DNA of 64,000 nucleotides. It comes from Schistosoma mansoni (lineage: Eukaryota > Platyhelminthes > Trematoda > Strigeidida > Schistosomatidae). Positions 11,520 through 21,959 of this stretch are shown here, piece by piece. Location of the stretch: positions 16,517,753 through 16,581,752 of the forward strand of contig NC_031500.1 in NCBI RefSeq assembly GCF_000237925.1, in the 5' to 3' direction. The position numbers and the translations under genes are program-made. Position 1 is the stretch's first letter; the number at the start of each line of letters is the position of its first letter. The notes under the pieces were generated by a model, which worked only from the letters and a program-made list of their open reading frames with translations, searched no databases and was not told the origin of the DNA.

Positions 11520-11705
11520 TTAGAGGGGTTTTTGTGAAAATTTCAGTATATTTCATAATTGAAATTATGAGTCAATTGAAGCTAGACCACCATGGAAAAC
11601 CTGGAAGCACTGGACGGCCGTTTCGTCCTATTATGAGACTCATCAACAGTACGCATCCACGATCGAGCACTCGCGAGATTCGAACCCAGAACCTACCAGT
11701 TAGTT
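11520..11705 (-). repeat. SINE-B partial copy
   Basis: Reverse SINE-B from the AGGGGTTTTTGTG end through GAAGCTAGACCACCATGG, the ribozyme (11610-11655) and the tRNA B box (GATTCGAACCC). It stops within the head. Confidence 0.8.
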
Positions 11706-11739
11706 TATCAAATATGTAAATTGTATGAAACTCTTTCAA

Positions 11740-12008
11740 TGTATTGATATTGTTTGGTTGAATCTTCCCATTGACGTTTAGGACTGCAATGATAAGATTC
11801 AACCAAACTATATCAAATGAATTTAAACTTCATCCTATTGCACAAGCAAGTAGCTAAGTGGATAACGTGATGGCGTTTGAAGCGAACAGTACCATGTTTG
11901 AGTCACAGAGTGAACATCAACTTTGAGGTGCAGGTACATCCATCTGATGTGTCCCAAATAGGACGAAACGTCAGTCATGGATTCCACTGCTAGCCACTAT
12001 CCATCTTT
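11740..12008. repeat. SINE-A with terminal hairpin
   Basis: A short reverse tail segment (11740-11790) folds back on a forward unit with A/B-box head, ribozyme (CTGATGTG...GGACGAAACG at about 11945) and the GCTAGCCACTATCCATC end. Confidence 0.75.
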
Positions 12009-12100
12009 TTTCTTAAATATCACTTATCAATATCATAATATTTGGTAATCATAACACAACCAAACGATGTATAAAAGAAAAAGGGTAACCTAAAACTTAC

Positions 12101-12212
12101 CAACATTATTTCCATTATGTTCATCATCAACAATCAAATGATGTTTAATATTATTTAAAGGTTTACAATTCACAATACAAAATGATATCATGAATAATGT
12201 AATTAATAACAT
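12101..12212 (-). CDS. First coding exon of a putative secreted protein (signal peptide)
   Basis: Reading leftwards, ATG (12212-12210) opens 37 codons: MLLITLFMISFCIVNC, then KPLNNIKHHLIVDDEH and NGNNV, plus one extra base. The first 16 residues are a hydrophobic signal-peptide core ending at a plausible cleavage site. The frame runs into a perfect donor, G|GTAAGT (12101|12100-12095), in phase 1. An in-frame TGA two codons before the ATG fixes the start, although a tiny upstream ORF exists if transcription begins further up. A TATATAAATG box sits about 45-55 bp upstream. A short secretory first exon in phase 1 fits schistosome micro-exon genes or another secreted protein. Further exons would lie leftwards (below 12.1 kb); none were identified, and repeats fill much of that space. 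The product name is unknown. Confidence 0.6.
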
Positions 12213-12255
12213 GATAAGTCAATATTGGACCATAACACAACATAAACACAATATA

Positions 12256-12265
12256 CATTTATATA
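12256..12265 (-). promoter_or_regulatory. TATA box upstream of the signal-peptide exon
   Basis: On the minus strand this reads TATATAAATG. The spacing to the ATG at 12212 suits a start site near 12230-12240 and a very short 5' UTR. Inferred from position only. Confidence 0.45.
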
Positions 12266-12396
12266 CTTAAACTGGATGGAGATAAAAAAAGGGGAGAAAC
12301 AAAAACAGCAACAACAACAACAATCGAATAAAGGAGTTCATACTTCAATGTTTGAATGTTGTTTGTTACTATCCAAAGTTCAGTATTACGAGAGAT

Positions 12397-12435
12397 GACA
12401 TATATATGTATGTATGTATGTATGTGTATATATAT
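12397..12435. repeat. (TATG)n/(TA)n microsatellite
   Basis: ATATATATGTATGTATGTA-type run continuing into GTGTATATATA. Confidence 0.9.
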
Positions 12436-12481
12436 TCATTAACTAATAATCAATAATCATCTATATCTTTTCAAGTTATCT

Positions 12482-12530
12482 TTTACTTACCCCCCTTGTC
12501 GAGGAGCATAGGTCACCCATCAGTACAAGT
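12482..12530 (-). repeat. RTE tail remnant
   Basis: Reverse remnant of the RTE 3' tail: ACTTACCCCCCTTGTCG, then AGGAGCATAGGTCACCCATC. Confidence 0.6.
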
Positions 12531-12935
12531 TATCTTTCGATGAATTTTATTCAATTCTTACAAAAACCAAACAATAATAATTATAATCATCTTGGACTTA
12601 GGTCTCATTGCATGATTTAATTGTTAATCAGTAATAATTATGTAGATATATACATGGAGATTTAGTATCTTTTGTTATATGAAGCTAGAAAAAACCTGAA
12701 CTTACCAAATAAAAAGGATAAAAAGTCATGGTTATATGGACAAATTAAAGACTGATGTTTATCAACAAAGATTAGTAATGATAATCATAGTAATAATGAT
12801 GGTTATATGCATAGTTATTATCGAATAACAATTAAATCATTCAATGAGATCTAAGTCCAAGATGGTTATGATTGACTTATATGTGATTTATCTATACTAT
12901 CACTTATCATACGAATACTTAAGATATTTTATATA

Positions 12936-13425
12936 GTTGAGATCATAAGTCAATTGAATCTAGACCACTATAGAAAACCTGGAAGCACTGGACGGCCGTT
13001 TCGCTATATTGTGGGACTTTTCAGCAGTGCGCATCCACGATTCCGCACTCGCGAGATTCCAACCCAGGACCTATCAGTCTAGTGACTGGCTCCATGAGGT
13101 ATTTCCTGGAGTTCTAGTGAGAAACAGTGTTTAGTGGAGTTCAACCAGGTCTGTTGTGAGATAGGAACTCACTGAAGACAATTGGTGAGTGGTTGCTTAA
13201 TTTCGTGGATTGGTTTAAGTTAGGCACTAACACCATCGGATGACAGCCGGCTCAGTGATCTGGTGGTTAAGACTGATAGATCCTGGGTTCAAATCTCGTG
13301 AGGTGGGATCATGGATTCACAATGCTGAGGAGTTCCACAATAGGACGAAATGGCCATCCAGTGCTTCCAGGTTTTCCATGATGATCTAGCTTCAATTAAC
13401 TCATGATTTCAACTATATTCATAAT
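12936..13425. repeat. SINE-B inverted pair, second copy near full length
   Basis: Reverse part 12936-13083, then forward 13084-13425. The forward part begins GGCTCCATGAGGTATTTCC, contains the head (GGCTCAGTGATCTGGTGG, GGTTCAAATC) and a hammerhead at about 13320-13365 (CTGAGGAG...GACGAAATGGCC), and ends CATGATTTCAACTATA. It defines the roughly 340-bp length of the family. Confidence 0.85.
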
Positions 13426-13789
13426 ATATTATAATTTACCTAATGGATAATATATAACACTATTACTAAAATGTCCAAATTATAGATTAAGGTAGTTAAT
13501 TGTTGGGTTAATTGCTTATACTGTATACATATATATATCTATATCCCTTTGTCACGTAACTGTTACACTAAATTGTTTACTTTGATTCCCCCTTTCTTCT
13601 TTGTTTTCCCGTAAATTATTCGTCATTCATTTATCAGTTCAATGAATTTTAATATTTCTTTTATTATCTTTTTTCTTTCATTAAAAAATTCAATAGGTGT
13701 GTGTGTTACTTTTTGTTGTTCAATTTTCCAAATCAAATTAAAAGCATAAAAAGAAAATTGAAGATTTTAGAAACAATTAAATGAATAAG

Positions 13790-14122
13790 CAAAGATGGAT
13801 AGTGGCTAGCAGTGGAATCCAGGACACGCGACACTTCGTCCTATTTGGGACTCGTCAGCTGGACGTACCTTCATCTCAGAGTTGATGTTCATGGGGGTGA
13901 AGTTTAAATTCACTTAGTATTGTTTGTTTGAATCTTCTCATTGATGTTTAGGACTGAAACTGCTCGGTCTCTTATTGGCATATGTGAATACTGTGCGTAT
14001 TGCCTCGATATTGCCTTAATTCACACGCATTATAAGCAAACATAGACTTCACCTCATTGCACAAGCAAGTGGCTATCAGGACTCAGTAGCGGAGTGGATA
14101 ACGCGATGGCGTTTGAAGCGAA
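13790..14122. repeat. SINE-A composite
   Basis: A reverse ribozyme part (13790-13890) lacks the tRNA segment and continues into a reverse tail (13893-14045). A forward head (14048-14122) follows with the A box and ends before the B box at a junction with SINE-B. Confidence 0.7.
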
Positions 14123-14440
14123 AGTCGGGGTTCGAACCCAGGACTTTCGTTCTCAAGCGCGAACGACAAACCTCTAAACCATTGAGTCAAAGTCTAATGG
14201 TGTTAATGTCTAACTTCAATTGACCCATGATCTTACACAACTATTCATCTAATATGTGGGGTAGATACCTGTCTCTACCCGACACAAATAAGACTCCACT
14301 GGTAACGGCTTCTCACTAGAACTCCGGGGAATCCGTCTTGAATCCATTCACTAGTGAGGAGATGATGATTATGATCAAAATGGATATTTGTAGAGATTGT
14401 AGTAATTTTAATAGCTTACATCGACTCATAAACTCAACTA
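14123..14440 (-). repeat. SINE-B variant fused to SINE-A
   Basis: Begins at GGGTTCGAACCCAGGAC, which matches both SINE B boxes, suggesting joining or template switching at the shared tRNA box. It continues GTCAAAGTCTAATGGTG and then the upstream SINE-B variant body (CTGTCTCTACCCGACACA). Confidence 0.6.
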
Positions 14441-14614
14441 TTCAAATAAATACATACTCTGTCATTACTATTATTATTATTATCATCATTACTTATTATG
14501 ATTAGAAATAGATATACTACACAACAGCTTAATATCCATGTAGAAATCAATAAATTGAATACTGTATTCTTCTTATTCTATACTAATCAGGAAGTGTATA
14601 TGCATATGTATATG

Positions 14615-14940
14615 TAAGTGTGTGTGTGTGTGTAGGTGAGAGTGAATGAAGAGTTGAAACATGGATATTAAAAAGAAAAAAAAAGGGAAAGAATACAGTA
14701 CAACATAAATAAATAAACAAATAAATGAATGAATGAATGAATAACGAAATTGATCCATAATGATTTGTAGGCGAAAAGTTCACTGGTAGATAAGAATAGA
14801 AAATTCATTCTTTACAGGAAGTGGAAAATAATGAATTTTATTCATGAAGAAGAGAGAGAATGAGAGAAAGAGAGAGGGACGGTGAGAGAGAGAGGATGAG
14901 AGAGAGGGGGAAAGAGAGAGGGAGGGAGATAATAACAAAC
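14615..14940. repeat. Simple-sequence cluster: (TG)n, (AATG)n and a GA-rich purine tract
   Basis: (GT)n near 14619-14632, (ATGA)n near 14722-14741, and an 85-bp almost pure purine run (AGAGAGAGGG type) at about 14850-14935. Confidence 0.9.
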
Positions 14941-15960
14941 TGAACAAAGAAAAAAGTATCATTAAAACAAAGAATCACTAAGATAAAGACATAGATATAC
15001 AAACATGAACTAGAATGACAATATATACACCATATTGAAAAGTTTGTATCATTTCCATCTAAAATATAAAAAAAATTATGACCATCTCTATGTCAAATAA
15101 ATCGTTTCATCGAATAGGAATCAAATAGTAATGTTGAACAATATTGATGAAAAACAATCAAATATCATATCTATGTCAGTAGCTAATTTCAAGTGGTAAT
15201 CGACAAATTCATCAGTCAATCAGTCAGTCAGCTACAACGTAGGATCAGGTACATATATGCATAGGTTCAAGTTGTCATAGCTTACTCATTAGCACAACAG
15301 GATGAACACCGAATTCGTAGAAGTAATATATAAAAGAAAGGTTGTATATAAGGATATAGTACAGGAAGAAAGAAAGATATGAAGCAATTTTGATCTTATA
15401 ATTTATGGGAAGACAGAGAGTGTATACACCTACACCATTGTGATCGATTCTGAGCCATGTTACCTGGAGTCTCCAACCATTGGTTATGATAATCATGCGG
15501 ACCCAAACCAAGTAGAAAACAATGATCAGTGCAGTCCGACTATGTCATGTATGAGGTAACTACCTACAGATGTAATTGGAAAATGATCATGAGGTATTAA
15601 AAATCAAATGAAACTAAAACCATCGGATACCAGTCTGGCAGTTTAAAATTTTGACACTAGTCATGAGACCTAAATGTCCTGGGTTTGAATCCTAGTAACT
15701 CCATAAATGCACACTGATGTAAACTTGGGTTCTCAATTATCGTCTAACTAATATTAGTATATGATGTAAAATCTGAAATTCAACAATCGCTCACAGTAAA
15801 ATTAAGCAATATTAGATGGAAAGAGATAATAACAAACAACCACCCCAATATGATCACCTTATATCTGTGGTAAGCCTTTTTAACGGATATTTTATTAACA
15901 ATATAGAAACATCAATATCATAGTCACTAGAACCATTTAAATATAATTAAACTAACGAAA
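14940..15960. other. No recognised gene; possible tRNA-like relic near 15610-15725
   Basis: AT-rich sequence without convincing exons. The segment near 15680 has CCTGGGTTTGAATCC, a decayed B-box-like match, so an old SINE-B-type relic is possible. Confidence 0.35.
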
Positions 15961-15966
15961 TGAATT

Positions 15967-16166
15967 ATAAATTCACATGGTATTATTTGGTTGAATCTTC
16001 CCATTGACGTTTAGGATTGCAATTGATCAGCCTCTTATTGGCGAAATATGCATACTGTGTGTATTGCCTCGATATAGCCTTAATTCACATCTGGCTGACG
16101 AGTCCCAAATAGGACGAAACACGCATTCTGGACTCCACAGCTAGCCACTATCCATCATTGCTTGGA
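15967..16166. repeat. SINE-A fragment with internal deletion
   Basis: A reverse tail segment is joined directly to a forward ribozyme (CTGGCTGACGAGTCCC...AGGACGAAACACGC, about 16087-16130) and the GCTAGCCACTATCCATC end. The tRNA head is missing. Confidence 0.75.
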
Positions 16167-16254
16167 TTGAATTATGTTTTGTTATGGTTAAGTATTTCAT
16201 TATCATAAATACCACACTACTTCTAAGTATTGTAAAAAGATAAACTAAAATTTT

Positions 16255-16400
16255 TTTGATGTAGGTTTGTTCTCTGAGCAGGATGGTTTGGTCGTGGAAC
16301 TTTCATCGTCCTTCTGAACGACATCATCAGCAAAAACTTCGGGTAGAAGCTACACGACCAAACCATCCAGCTCAGAGAACAAACCTACATCAAAATCAAT
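16255..16400. repeat. TTTTGATG inverted-repeat element, compact palindrome
   Basis: Left arm GATGTAGGTTTGTTCTCTGAG and GGATGGTTTGGTCGTGG reappear inverted at 16353-16390, around a short centre. It is the collapsed form of the element whose longer version is at 48206-48607. The left arm carries a minimal hammerhead on the minus strand. Confidence 0.8.
16292..16340 (-). ncRNA. Minimal hammerhead-like ribozyme (TTTTGATG family)
   Basis: On the minus strand: CTGATGA (16330-16324), a 7-bp stem II closed by an AGAA loop, then GAAAG (16304-16300). In the family consensus the next bases give AGCU as a self-complementary 2-bp stem III before the UC cleavage position. Stem I is weak in this copy. Confidence 0.5.
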
Positions 16401-16554
16401 CACCTGAGCTACAAATCTTCTCCACCATCTCTAAATATTTTTTCCAGCTACTTGTTTTTAAGGATAATTTAACTAACATTATGCATATGATGTGATTTTA
16501 TGTATCATATATTACATAACAATAAATACCAAATAAGAAATCAAGCTAAAAATG

Positions 16555-17015
16555 ATTTTAACTTAGTATTGTTTATTTGAATCTTCCCATTGATGCTTAG
16601 GACTGCAACTGGTCAGTCTCTTATTGGCATATGTGTATACTGTGCGTATTGCCTCGATATAGCCTTAATTCACAAGCATTCTAAGTAAAGATGGATAGTG
16701 GCTAGTAGTGGAATTCAGTTTGACGCTCGTTTTGTCTTATTTGGGACTCGTCAATTGGATATACCTGCATCTCAGAGTTCATGTTCACTCTGGGGCTCGA
16801 ACCCAGTACCTTTCGCTTCAAACGCCATTACGTTATCCACTCAGCTACTGAGTCATGATAGGTACTTGCTTGTGCAATAGGGTGAAGTTTAAATTCACTT
16901 GATATTGTTTGTTTGAATCTTTCCATTGATGTTTAGGACTGTAACTGGTCAGTCTCTTATTGGCCAAATGTGTATACGGTGCGTATTGCCTTGATATTGC
17001 CTTAATGATTTACCA
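16555..17015 (-). repeat. SINE-A, about 1.4 units
   Basis: The tail segment (TAGTATTGTTTATTTGAATC, 16564) comes first, then one complete reverse unit with ribozyme and tRNA head, then the same tail segment again from about 16899. The period is about 331-335 bp, so the copy is longer than one unit and shows a direct repeat of about 115 bp at its ends. Confidence 0.85.
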
Positions 17016-17344
17016 TAGATTTGTTTGAATAACAATAAAATTGTTTAGTTCAAATCAGTCCATGTTATGAAACTAATAAAATTCAATAATCTCTACAATC
17101 CACCACCACCATCACCTTCACCATTACCTCAGTTACCCTATATAGTGAGTGATAAATAATAAGAATTTTGGTATCTAATTGTTTAGATTGAATTTAATTG
17201 TTAAATAATAGAAATAAAATGATATTCCTTGTTTATGTTTAATTGGAATGTATTCTAATATTGAAATTCCATAATCAATCATTATTTATTAGTGAAATCA
17301 ATTTTTAGATAGTAATATTTGTCGTTTTTACAGATCAAATAAAT

Positions 17345-17680
17345 GTTATGCTCAACAGTGTTCATCCACGATCCTATACACAAGACTTGAATTCAGGACC
17401 TTCGGTCTTATGAGTGAACGCCTAACCTGTATACCACTGAGCCGGCATTTAATGGTATTGATGTCTAACTTTGATCGACACATGATGTTGCATAACCATT
17501 CATCCATTGTGTGAGGTGAACAATTGTCCCATATTCAACACGGATCGGACTCCACTGGTCACGGGTTCTCATTAGAACTCCAGGAAATCATGATGAATCC
17601 AATTACTGATGAGCACATGATGATTTTGATTAGAATGGGGATTGTGGAGATTGCAGTATTTTCATAGTTCAATTCATGAA
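17345..17680 (-). repeat. SINE-B variant
   Basis: Reverse variant with the CAACAGTGTTCATCCACGATCC end, ACCTTCGGTCTTATGAGTG head, GACACATGATGTTGCATAACC and CACTGGTCACGGGTTCTC. Same subfamily as 14123 and 60120. Confidence 0.65.
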
Positions 17681-17755
17681 TCAATCTAAGCTATAGTTAT
17701 CTGATAAATGAAAGCTAATCGTTATTGTTTTATGATTAAGCAATCAGTATCAGAA

Positions 17756-18046
17756 GGGGGTTTCGTGGAGATTTTAGTAATTTATATAGTTGAAATCATG
17801 AGTCACTTGAAGTTAGACCACCATGGAAAACCTGGAAGCACTGGACGATGTTTCGTCAGCTCAGTGGTCTATCGGTTACGTGCTCGTGTACGAGACTGAT
17901 AGGTCCTGGGTTCGAATCTCATGAGGCGGGATCGTGGATGCTCACTTCTGAGGAGTCCCACAATAGGATGAAACGGCCATACAGTGCTTCCAGTTTTTCT
18001 ATGATGGTCTAGCTTCAATTGACTCATGATTTCAACTACATAAGTT
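17756..18046. repeat. SINE-B inverted pair
   Basis: A reverse end (17756-17857) is joined within the ribozyme region to a forward copy. The forward copy has an A-box segment (CTCAGTGGTCTATCGG), a B box (GGGTTCGAATCTC) and a hammerhead (TTCTGAGGAG...GGATGAAACGGCC, 17945-17990). Confidence 0.8.
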
Positions 18047-18631
18047 TAAGTAATCACTTGAATGTAACGTACTATGATGATTTCGACTAAATTTTAGAGT
18101 TAAATTGTTATTCTAGCTGTATGGCTTAATTGTGAAGACAATATGATCAACACAATATTGTAAAATTCTACTAGTAACCTCACTACATCAATGCAAAAAA
18201 TCACGTACTGTTATTAAGTAGATGAAAGATGTGAAGATTTCTAATAATTCAATATGTTTCTTTACTCACCAACTGAAGTTAACTAGAACTGTAACAGTTA
18301 TAAACTAAAGTAGCCTAAATAATGACTTTTCTGAGATACTTAGTAACAATATATTCAATCAGATACATGACTGTGTAATGATAGAGTTTTACAAACTTAA
18401 ACCAGAAAACTCCATTAGATTTTGTTACAAACATATAAAGGAAGACCATTCATAGATACACATATATGTTTTTAAAACTATATAGATCTTTGTCTATAAG
18501 AATTTATATCATCACGGTGTTCATGTTAGAGATTAAAACTGATCAGGCTCTTTCATCACTCAGACATCCTAAATGTATTAACTCGAAATTGTTATTTCAT
18601 CGGGTGTTGTAGTCAAATCAAATAGTGGATT
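18047..18631. other. No recognised feature
   Basis: AT-rich unique-looking sequence; no exon or repeat signature that I can support. Confidence 0.5.
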
Positions 18632-19164
18632 TGTTATATCCCGAAGAGAATTGTGTATGGTAACTTTTGAGGACTATTTATGGATCGATATGAAATGTAT
18701 ATTTTTTATTGTACAATTGTTAAGTAACTAAACTACTCATATTTGTGTCTCTCTTATTATAAGCTTCATTTCGACTCATAGACTATTATTATACAATTTA
18801 CCATTTTTGAGTTATCCCTAGTCCATTAATTACTGTTCCCCCTATTCACAGCCACATTTGGATAGATCTTGTACAAATGTTATTTTCTATTTTATGGTAC
18901 GATGTGATCTGTTTGTTTGGTATATAAACCCAGTATGTTTGAGAATAATGCTTCATATTGCAGTGGTTGTTATTGGTGTTGTGGACTTAACTGTCTGGAC
19001 TAGGCAGATAGCAGAAATGATAAGTACTCAAGACTGCTCATATGGCCTTTGTGTAATCGATAATTCACTCCTCTCCGATAGGCGGTTTTATAACGTAATA
19101 TATATTAACAGGGAGCAGACAATCGATATAACAACTAGCGATGAGGATAGCGATCGATATAACA
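18632..19164 (+). mobile_element. LTR-4 copy 1 (solo LTR-like fossil)
   Basis: Collinear with the reverse complement of 45118-45627: TGTTATA start, TTGTTAAGTAACTAAACT, GTTCCCC.TATTCACAG, a TATATAAACCCAGTATG promoter-like box, GGACTTAACTGTCTGG and a GATATAACA end (about 19133, with an extra repeat of the terminus to 19164). An open stretch inside it is LTR sequence, not a host gene. I found no clear TSD. Appears older than copy 2. Confidence 0.65.
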
Positions 19165-19165
19165 G

Positions 19166-19589
19166 AGTTATAGTGGAATTCAGAAGGTATGTTTAATCTC
19201 ACTTGGGACTGGTAAGTTGAATGTACCTACCTCTCATTATAAGCATCAGCACTGAGACCAAGGAACACCTAGCTGACCAATCCCCAACAGGATGAAATCT
19301 AGACATGTTTTAAAAAATAATAAAACTCCTCTTCTTTCCTAATCAAATATTGTTACGAATTCACTTAGTATTGTTTGTTTGAATCTTCCAATTGCACAAG
19401 CAAGTGGCTATCATGACTCAGTAGCTAAGTAGATAACGTGATGGCATTTGAAGTAAACGGTACTGGGTTCGAGTCTCACAGTGAACATCAACAAGTCTGA
19501 GATGTAGGTACATCCAGTTGACGAGTCCCAAATACGACGAAGTGTAGCGCTTCCTGGATTCCATCGCCAGCCACTATCCATCTTTGCAA
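19166..19589. repeat. SINE-A fragments
   Basis: A reverse remnant (19170-19245), then a forward unit 19357-19589 with head (GGGTTCGAGTCTC) and a ribozyme with altered stem III (GACGAAGTGTAGCGCTTCC). Confidence 0.7.
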
Positions 19590-19679
19590 ATATTGTTACA
19601 TTAAAACTATATTCATCAAATAATCACAAATCAAATAGGTTAATACATTTGGGACAATACAAACCAGTATTACTATCAC

Positions 19680-19685
19680 TATCAC

Positions 19686-19722
<37 letters not shown>
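19680..19722. repeat. (ATT)n microsatellite
   Basis: About 12 tandem ATT/TTA triplets. Confidence 0.9.
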
Positions 19723-20221
19723 CAAACAGTATTAACTAATCCCAATAGGACTGTTATCTATGACAATCAAAATATTCAAAAAAGGAATGACATTGATCAG
19801 GGGTAAGGGGAAAAAGGAAAATTCATATTGTTCAATATTGTATATAGTTATCAGTTGTCTAGATTTTTTTTAAAAAAAACACAACAAAACCCCCATTGTC
19901 TTGACAAAGATTCAATTGACATACATTACAAGGCTTCAATATACAAAACAACTATTGTGGATATCTTACTAAAATTTGGACATTCCATTGAGATGGTAAA
20001 TATAATTGAAGATTACGGACATTCAATAAACTTAGTCTTCTGTACTTATTATAATTATTATTATTTTTGGTTTTTGACATGGCTTCAAGGATAGTTGCCA
20101 TGGTAACACCATTAAAAAGAATACAATTTATTTATATCTAATAAGGATTTATAAGAGAAATTTGTCTTGATTTTGAATCTATGATCAATAAAGTAGTACT
20201 AAAACATTTGAACATTTCAAT

Positions 20222-20490
20222 TTATTTAGTATTGTTTATTTGAATCTTCCCATTGATGTGTTAAGATTTCAACTGGTCAGTCTCTAATTGGCATATGTGC
20301 ATACTGTGAATATTGCCTCGATATCAGGAGTCAGTGGCCGAGTGGATAACGTGATGGCGTTTGAAGCGAAATATACTGGGTTCGAGTCCCAGAGTGAACG
20401 TGAACTCTGAACTCCAGCTGACGAGTCCTAATTAAGACGAAGTGTCGCGCGTCCTGTATTCCACTGCTAGTCACTATCCATCTTTGCTTA
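20222..20490. repeat. SINE-A composite
   Basis: A reverse tail segment joins a forward A-box head (GTGGCCGAGTGGATAACG), a B box (GGGTTCGAGTCCC) and a ribozyme (CCAGCTGACGAG...). The GAAA region has an inserted TGTCG-like stretch, also seen at 13830. Confidence 0.75.
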
Positions 20491-20544
20491 CAATATTTGA
20501 GCATTTCACTTTTATCTGTCGTTTGTGCTGTTAATGTTTAAAAG

Positions 20545-20600
20545 CGTAAGGAAAGCTCCATGATCAAACTATCCAGTTTGAAGAACAAAACTCTACCTAA
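20545..20600 (+). repeat. TTTTGATG element arm fragment
   Basis: GGAAAGCTCCATGATCAAAC, then TCCAGTTTGAAGAACAAAAC: one arm only, decayed. Confidence 0.6.
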
Positions 20601-20816
20601 ATCCAACAATTGAGTCGCAGATCTTTCACACTATCTCAAATACACTGACTTGAACTTTAATGTCATTTACGTAAATTTGAATAAACATTAAAATACTTAT
20701 CGCTGAGACTATAATTTATGGACGACCTTCGAACGAATTTTAAGTAACCCTGAGAAATATTAGCCACTCAGTAAACAGTCAGTATAGAGTAAAATATATT
20801 ATACAACACCAAAGAA

Positions 20817-21014
20817 TCAAAGTGGATACAGTTCTTTTACATGGTCCAAAAACTTGTCAAGGTTAGGAAGAGGATTAAAGATTCTAAAATCGGAATGCAT
20901 AAGGTAGAGGAACTCATCCACATGGCTCCATGATAGTTGATCTCTGGAGCCATGATAAGGTTGCAAATACTCTTTCAACCTCTGCCACATAGCTTCAATA
21001 ATGCTTGTGTGTAC
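20817..21014 (-). pseudogene. Merlin transposase C-terminal fragment
   Basis: Open frame of about 65 residues: VHTSIIEAMWQRLKEYL, then SRDQLSWSHVDEFLYLMHSD, then LDKFLDHVKELYPL and a stop. The H-T-x-x-I-E and DEF-L patterns are typical of Merlin transposases, after the second catalytic Asp. No start codon and no DDE core. Confidence 0.7.
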
Positions 21015-21177
21015 TCTGGCTGGGTAAGTTTGTCATTTTTATTACGCATATATCCCTACAATACTCATACCACTGAACGGCAGAAACTTCAGTAGCATCT
21101 GCGATTATTGCAGCCATTGTTACTGGTTCTTTTATTATACAGTTCGAGGCAATTATTATAATATGCCTTAGTCTCAA
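21015..21177 (-). pseudogene. Merlin transposase N-terminal fragment
   Basis: Reads MRLRHIIIIASNCIIKEP, IIADATEVSAVQWYEYCRD, ICVIKMTN. The W-x-x-x-C-R-x-x-C pattern is the Merlin helix-turn-helix segment preceding the catalytic domain. It shifts frame at the junction with the C-terminal piece, where the catalytic core has been lost. Confidence 0.6.
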
Positions 21178-21575
21178 TCTTGATCGAGCGAAAAAGGTTC
21201 GTATTCTAACGAACGTCTTACTTCAACATATATTACATTAAAGGATAACATCACGGTAGTCCGCACAGGATTTACAAGTCATTTGATTACCGTAATTACA
21301 AATAAATGAGCTTCTTAGTAGTCATATTTATTGTAGTCGCTTAACTGTCACGTCTTCTCTAAAATCTTATGTGAACCAATTGTACATAAGCATCAGGTAG
21401 TGAAATTGATGCCGTGACCTTGAAATCCTTCATACGCTTCTGATTGGCTGGTCCATGAATTATAGTCTCGCTATATCCATCCTGTTAACTCATTTGTATT
21501 CATGAAGTGTCATTTAACGCATTGTATATGACGAAGTTTATTCATACATGAAAAAATATTATATTACTCCTTAAC

Positions 21576-21955
21576 TGACTTCAAGAGATAATTCCTGGAG
21601 TTCCAGTGAGAAGCAGTGATCAGCGGAGTTCAAAACACGTCCGTTGTGAGACAGGAACTCACTGAAGACAATTGGTGAACGGTTGCTCAACTTCGTGGAT
21701 TGGTTGAAATTAGGCACTAACATCATCGGATGACGGCCGGCTCAGTGGTCTAGAGGTTAAGTACTCCAGCGCGTGACTGGTAGGTCCTGGGTTCGAGTCT
21801 CGCGAGGCGAGGTCGTGGATGCGCACTGCTGGGGAGTCTCATAATAGGACGAAACGGCCGTCCAGTGCTTCCAGGTTTTCTCTGGTAGTCTAGCTTCAAT
21901 TGACTCATGCTTTCAACTATGAAAATACTGAAATCTCCAGACAAACCACTTCTTT
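21576..21955 (+). repeat. SINE-B, full-length reference copy
   Basis: About 380 bp forward. Begins TGACTTCAAGAGATAATTCC, then TCACTGAAGACAATTGGTG, A-box region GGCTCAGTGGTCTAGAGG, B box GGGTTCGAGTCTC, hammerhead (21820-21867; core CTGGGGAG here, one change from CTGAGGAG), GAAGC-type segment, and the end CAACTATGAAAATACTG. Confidence 0.85.
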
Positions 21956-21959
21956 CCTA

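Larger units (their letters stand above)
20702..21471 (-). mobile_element. Merlin-like DNA transposon, internally deleted
   Basis: Imperfect terminal inverted repeats of about 25 bp (GAGACTATAATTTATGGAC at 20705-20723; its reverse at about 21449-21469) bound a 770-bp unit. Inside, the minus strand encodes two Merlin/IS1016-type transposase pieces: an N-terminal one with AVQWYEYCRDICV and a C-terminal one with HTSIIEAMWQRLKEYL and HVDEFLY. The central catalytic part is missing, so this is a dead, probably formerly cross-mobilised derivative. No clear 8-9-bp TSD was found. Confidence 0.75.

Noticed and set aside
18858-19196. 112-codon open frame with hydrophobic stretch
   Set aside because: Most of it lies in sequence shared with the LTR-4 copy at 45118-45627, so it is LTR sequence rather than a host membrane-protein gene.
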